Assembly: GCA_032718865.1 (NCBI GenBank)
Contig: JALUTQ010000032.1
Coordinates: forward strand, 1,178,001 to 1,242,000
DNA length: 64,000 bases
Source of the DNA: Tilletia caries
Taxonomy: Eukaryota > Basidiomycota > Exobasidiomycetes > Tilletiales > Tilletiaceae
Direction: 5' to 3'
In this document: in pieces, positions 62,660 through 64,000 of the stretch
Layout of the letters: the number at the start of each line of letters is the position of its first letter
Numbering within the stretch: the first letter of the stretch is position 1
Notes under the pieces: generated by a model
What the model was told of the DNA's origin: nothing
The model's database searches: none
What the model saw: the letters and a program-made list of their open reading frames with translations, nothing else
Translations under genes and position numbers: made by a program

Positions 62660-64000
62660 ATGTCGCTTAATGCGGCGAGTCTGCGTCTCTTCCGCTCCCT
62701 CCGCGCCGTAGTGCCTTACTGTCCAGAGGGATCAAAGGTGGTCTGGGTGGTTCTGGAGGACCAAGCAGAGTACGAAGGGTGGATGGCTTCCCTTCCCGGG
62801 AAATGGAATCTGGATAGACGGGACAAAGTGGCGGGTGGCGCAGGTGAAGGATTTGTTGGAGGTCCTAGCCTGCTGGAGATCGAGGATGCAGCAGCTGCAC
62901 GTCGTGCGGGCGAGCTAGACGAGCAGGAGGGAGACGCAGATGATGCAGATCATAACGCCCAAAGGGGCTTAGTGAATGCTGCTGGGCGCGCAGCAGCTGC
63001 CGCTGTACTACTTACTGCTGACATGCTTCTCTGGCGTCACCGCTACGAGTGTGATCATGCAGGACAGCCGCGGAACAAACCAAAAGATCCCAATCTCAGC
63101 CCCAGAAAACGGCGTCGTCGTAACCCTTCCATTAAGGTCGGCTGCCCCGCTAAATTTGTCGCCTGTCAGCCGATTGGCGACAACCGAATCTATGTCAAGT
63201 GGACACACGGTCACACCGGGCACGATCCTTCCTCGCTGCAAAGTGTTGGCGAGTCCCGGCTGCCTAGAAGAGTCCGAGACTGGATTCGGGCCCGAGTGGA
63301 AGAAGGGCGTGACTGGAAAGCGATGCGAAACCTCCTGCGGCTGGAATCGGATCAACTTCACCAGCTAGAGAGGAGCAGCGGGGTTCTCGAGTCGGTCCCC
63401 GAGTCTTTCCGTATCAGACACATGGACATCTACAACGAAGTCCGTCAACAGCTTCTCCGTGCGGCCAGAAAAAGCTCCTGACCGCCTGAGCAGCCTACAG
63501 AAGTGGGTGGACGAGGTGCAAGGAAACGGAGGCATCGCAGCCATTAATCAGGACATCCCCTGCGCTGAGGACGAGCAGACATGGGCGGCATATTTTCTTT
63601 CCTCATGGCAAGTCGACATGCTGCTTGCTCACGGCCAGAACAGTGTGGTGTGTATGGACGCTACTCACAACACTTGCTTCGGTTTCGACAAGAAGGAAAA
63701 AGTGTGGCTGTACAGCCTCGTTGTTCGCAGCACCACCACAGGCCGCGGAATCCCAGTCGCCTTTATGCTCACAAATGCAGAGCACGCGCAGCCTATTGCG
63801 TTCTGGCTGGAAGCGCTCCGAAGACATCCCCGCCTACGATTCTCGCCTCGTCAATTCATGATCGACTGCTCCACAACAGAGCTCAGCGCGATTCGGCAGG
63901 CTTTTCCCCGGCCCCCCTCACTCCTGACGTCTTTTTTTCTGCGACTGGCACATGCTAAAAGCTGTCACGGCCAGCAGCAAGCTGAAGGTTAAGGGCGAAG
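62660..64000 (+). pseudogene. MULE (Mutator-like) transposase, frameshifted and cut by the window edge
   Basis: DDE transposase of the Mutator-like superfamily. Part 1 (62660-63481) has a zinc-finger-like DNA-binding region of WRKY/GCM1 or FLYWCH type (YECDHAG..., VGCPAKFVA, VKWTHGHTGHDP: Cys, Cys, HxH) preceded by an Ala/Asp-rich segment. Part 2 (from about 63466, +1 frame) holds the MULE catalytic core: VVCMDATHNTCFGFDKK (first Asp), PVAFMLTNAEHAQPIAFWLE and FMIDCSTTELSAI (second Asp). The late CDWHMLKA motif, as in the CxxHxxRA block of MULEs, lies at about 63940-63963 in yet another frame. Frames change near AAAAA (63472), TTTTCCCC (63902-63909) and T7 (63932-63938). The gene runs off the right edge. 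As written it could not make a full transposase; homopolymer sequencing errors are an alternative to decay. Confidence 0.85.

Overview
The window is nuclear DNA of a filamentous or yeast-like fungus, most likely a basidiomycete close to the smut lineage (Ustilaginomycotina). The basis is gene-dense, GC-rich sequence, many short introns (mostly 60-120 nt, GTGAGT/GTACGT donors and pyrimidine-AG acceptors), and fungal-only protein families. The lineage is inferred from style, not from a search. Exon joins were worked out by hand from reading-frame continuity and protein-family conservation.

Layout, left to right. 1-1.5 kb: 3' part of a Cbf1-type bHLH factor. 1.8-5.9 kb: first copy of a long dispersed repeat, interrupted by a ~1 kb inverted-repeat transposon. 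6.2-7.8 kb: protein disulfide isomerase (-). 8.4-11.3 kb: PAN3. 12.9-14.7 kb: SUA5. 14.8-18.5 kb: a non-coding, inverted-repeat-bounded element packed with TTTGCCTCC motifs. 18.8-24.1 kb: Bem3-like RhoGAP. 24.7-26.1 kb: two-LIM protein (-). 26.2-27.5 kb: CoA-type Nudix hydrolase. 27.7-28.1 kb: tiny three-exon bL33m gene (-). 28.4-31.4 kb: Gyp2/Mdr1-type TBC Rab-GAP. 31.7-32.9 kb: nitronate monooxygenase. 33.5-36.3 kb: DUF6604-like protein (-). 36.9-40.2 kb: MRD1 (-). 40.5-41.7 kb: delta-COP lacking its C-terminal half. 43.6-48.8 kb: PDR-type ABC transporter. 49.3-49.9 kb: eIF5A. 50.6-53.7 kb: second copy of the dispersed repeat. 54.0-55.1 kb: EFM7-like methyltransferase (-). 55.4-55.9 kb: conserved small fungal protein. 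56.6-59.9 kb: SEC1 (-). 60.1-61.9 kb: uL23m. 62.7 kb to the edge: a frameshifted MULE transposase.

Most genes are housekeeping: RNA turnover and ribosome biogenesis (PAN3, MRD1), translation and its modification (SUA5, eIF5A, EFM7-like, bL33m, uL23m), secretion and polarity (PDI, delta-COP, SEC1, Bem3-like, TBC). They form no functional cluster; neighbours look incidental, with several compact divergent promoters (LIM/Nudix, bL33m/TBC, MRD1/RET2, SEC1/uL23m). The unusual content is in the repeats. Both copies of the long repeat can be compared base by base, and only one carries the inverted-repeat insert. The 14.8-18.5 kb element has colinear mirrored blocks and about 21 copies of one nonamer-like motif. 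Short 7-bp tandem arrays recur in non-coding DNA. Indels in the repeat copies and in the MULE fall mainly at homopolymers, so decay and consensus error cannot be separated here.
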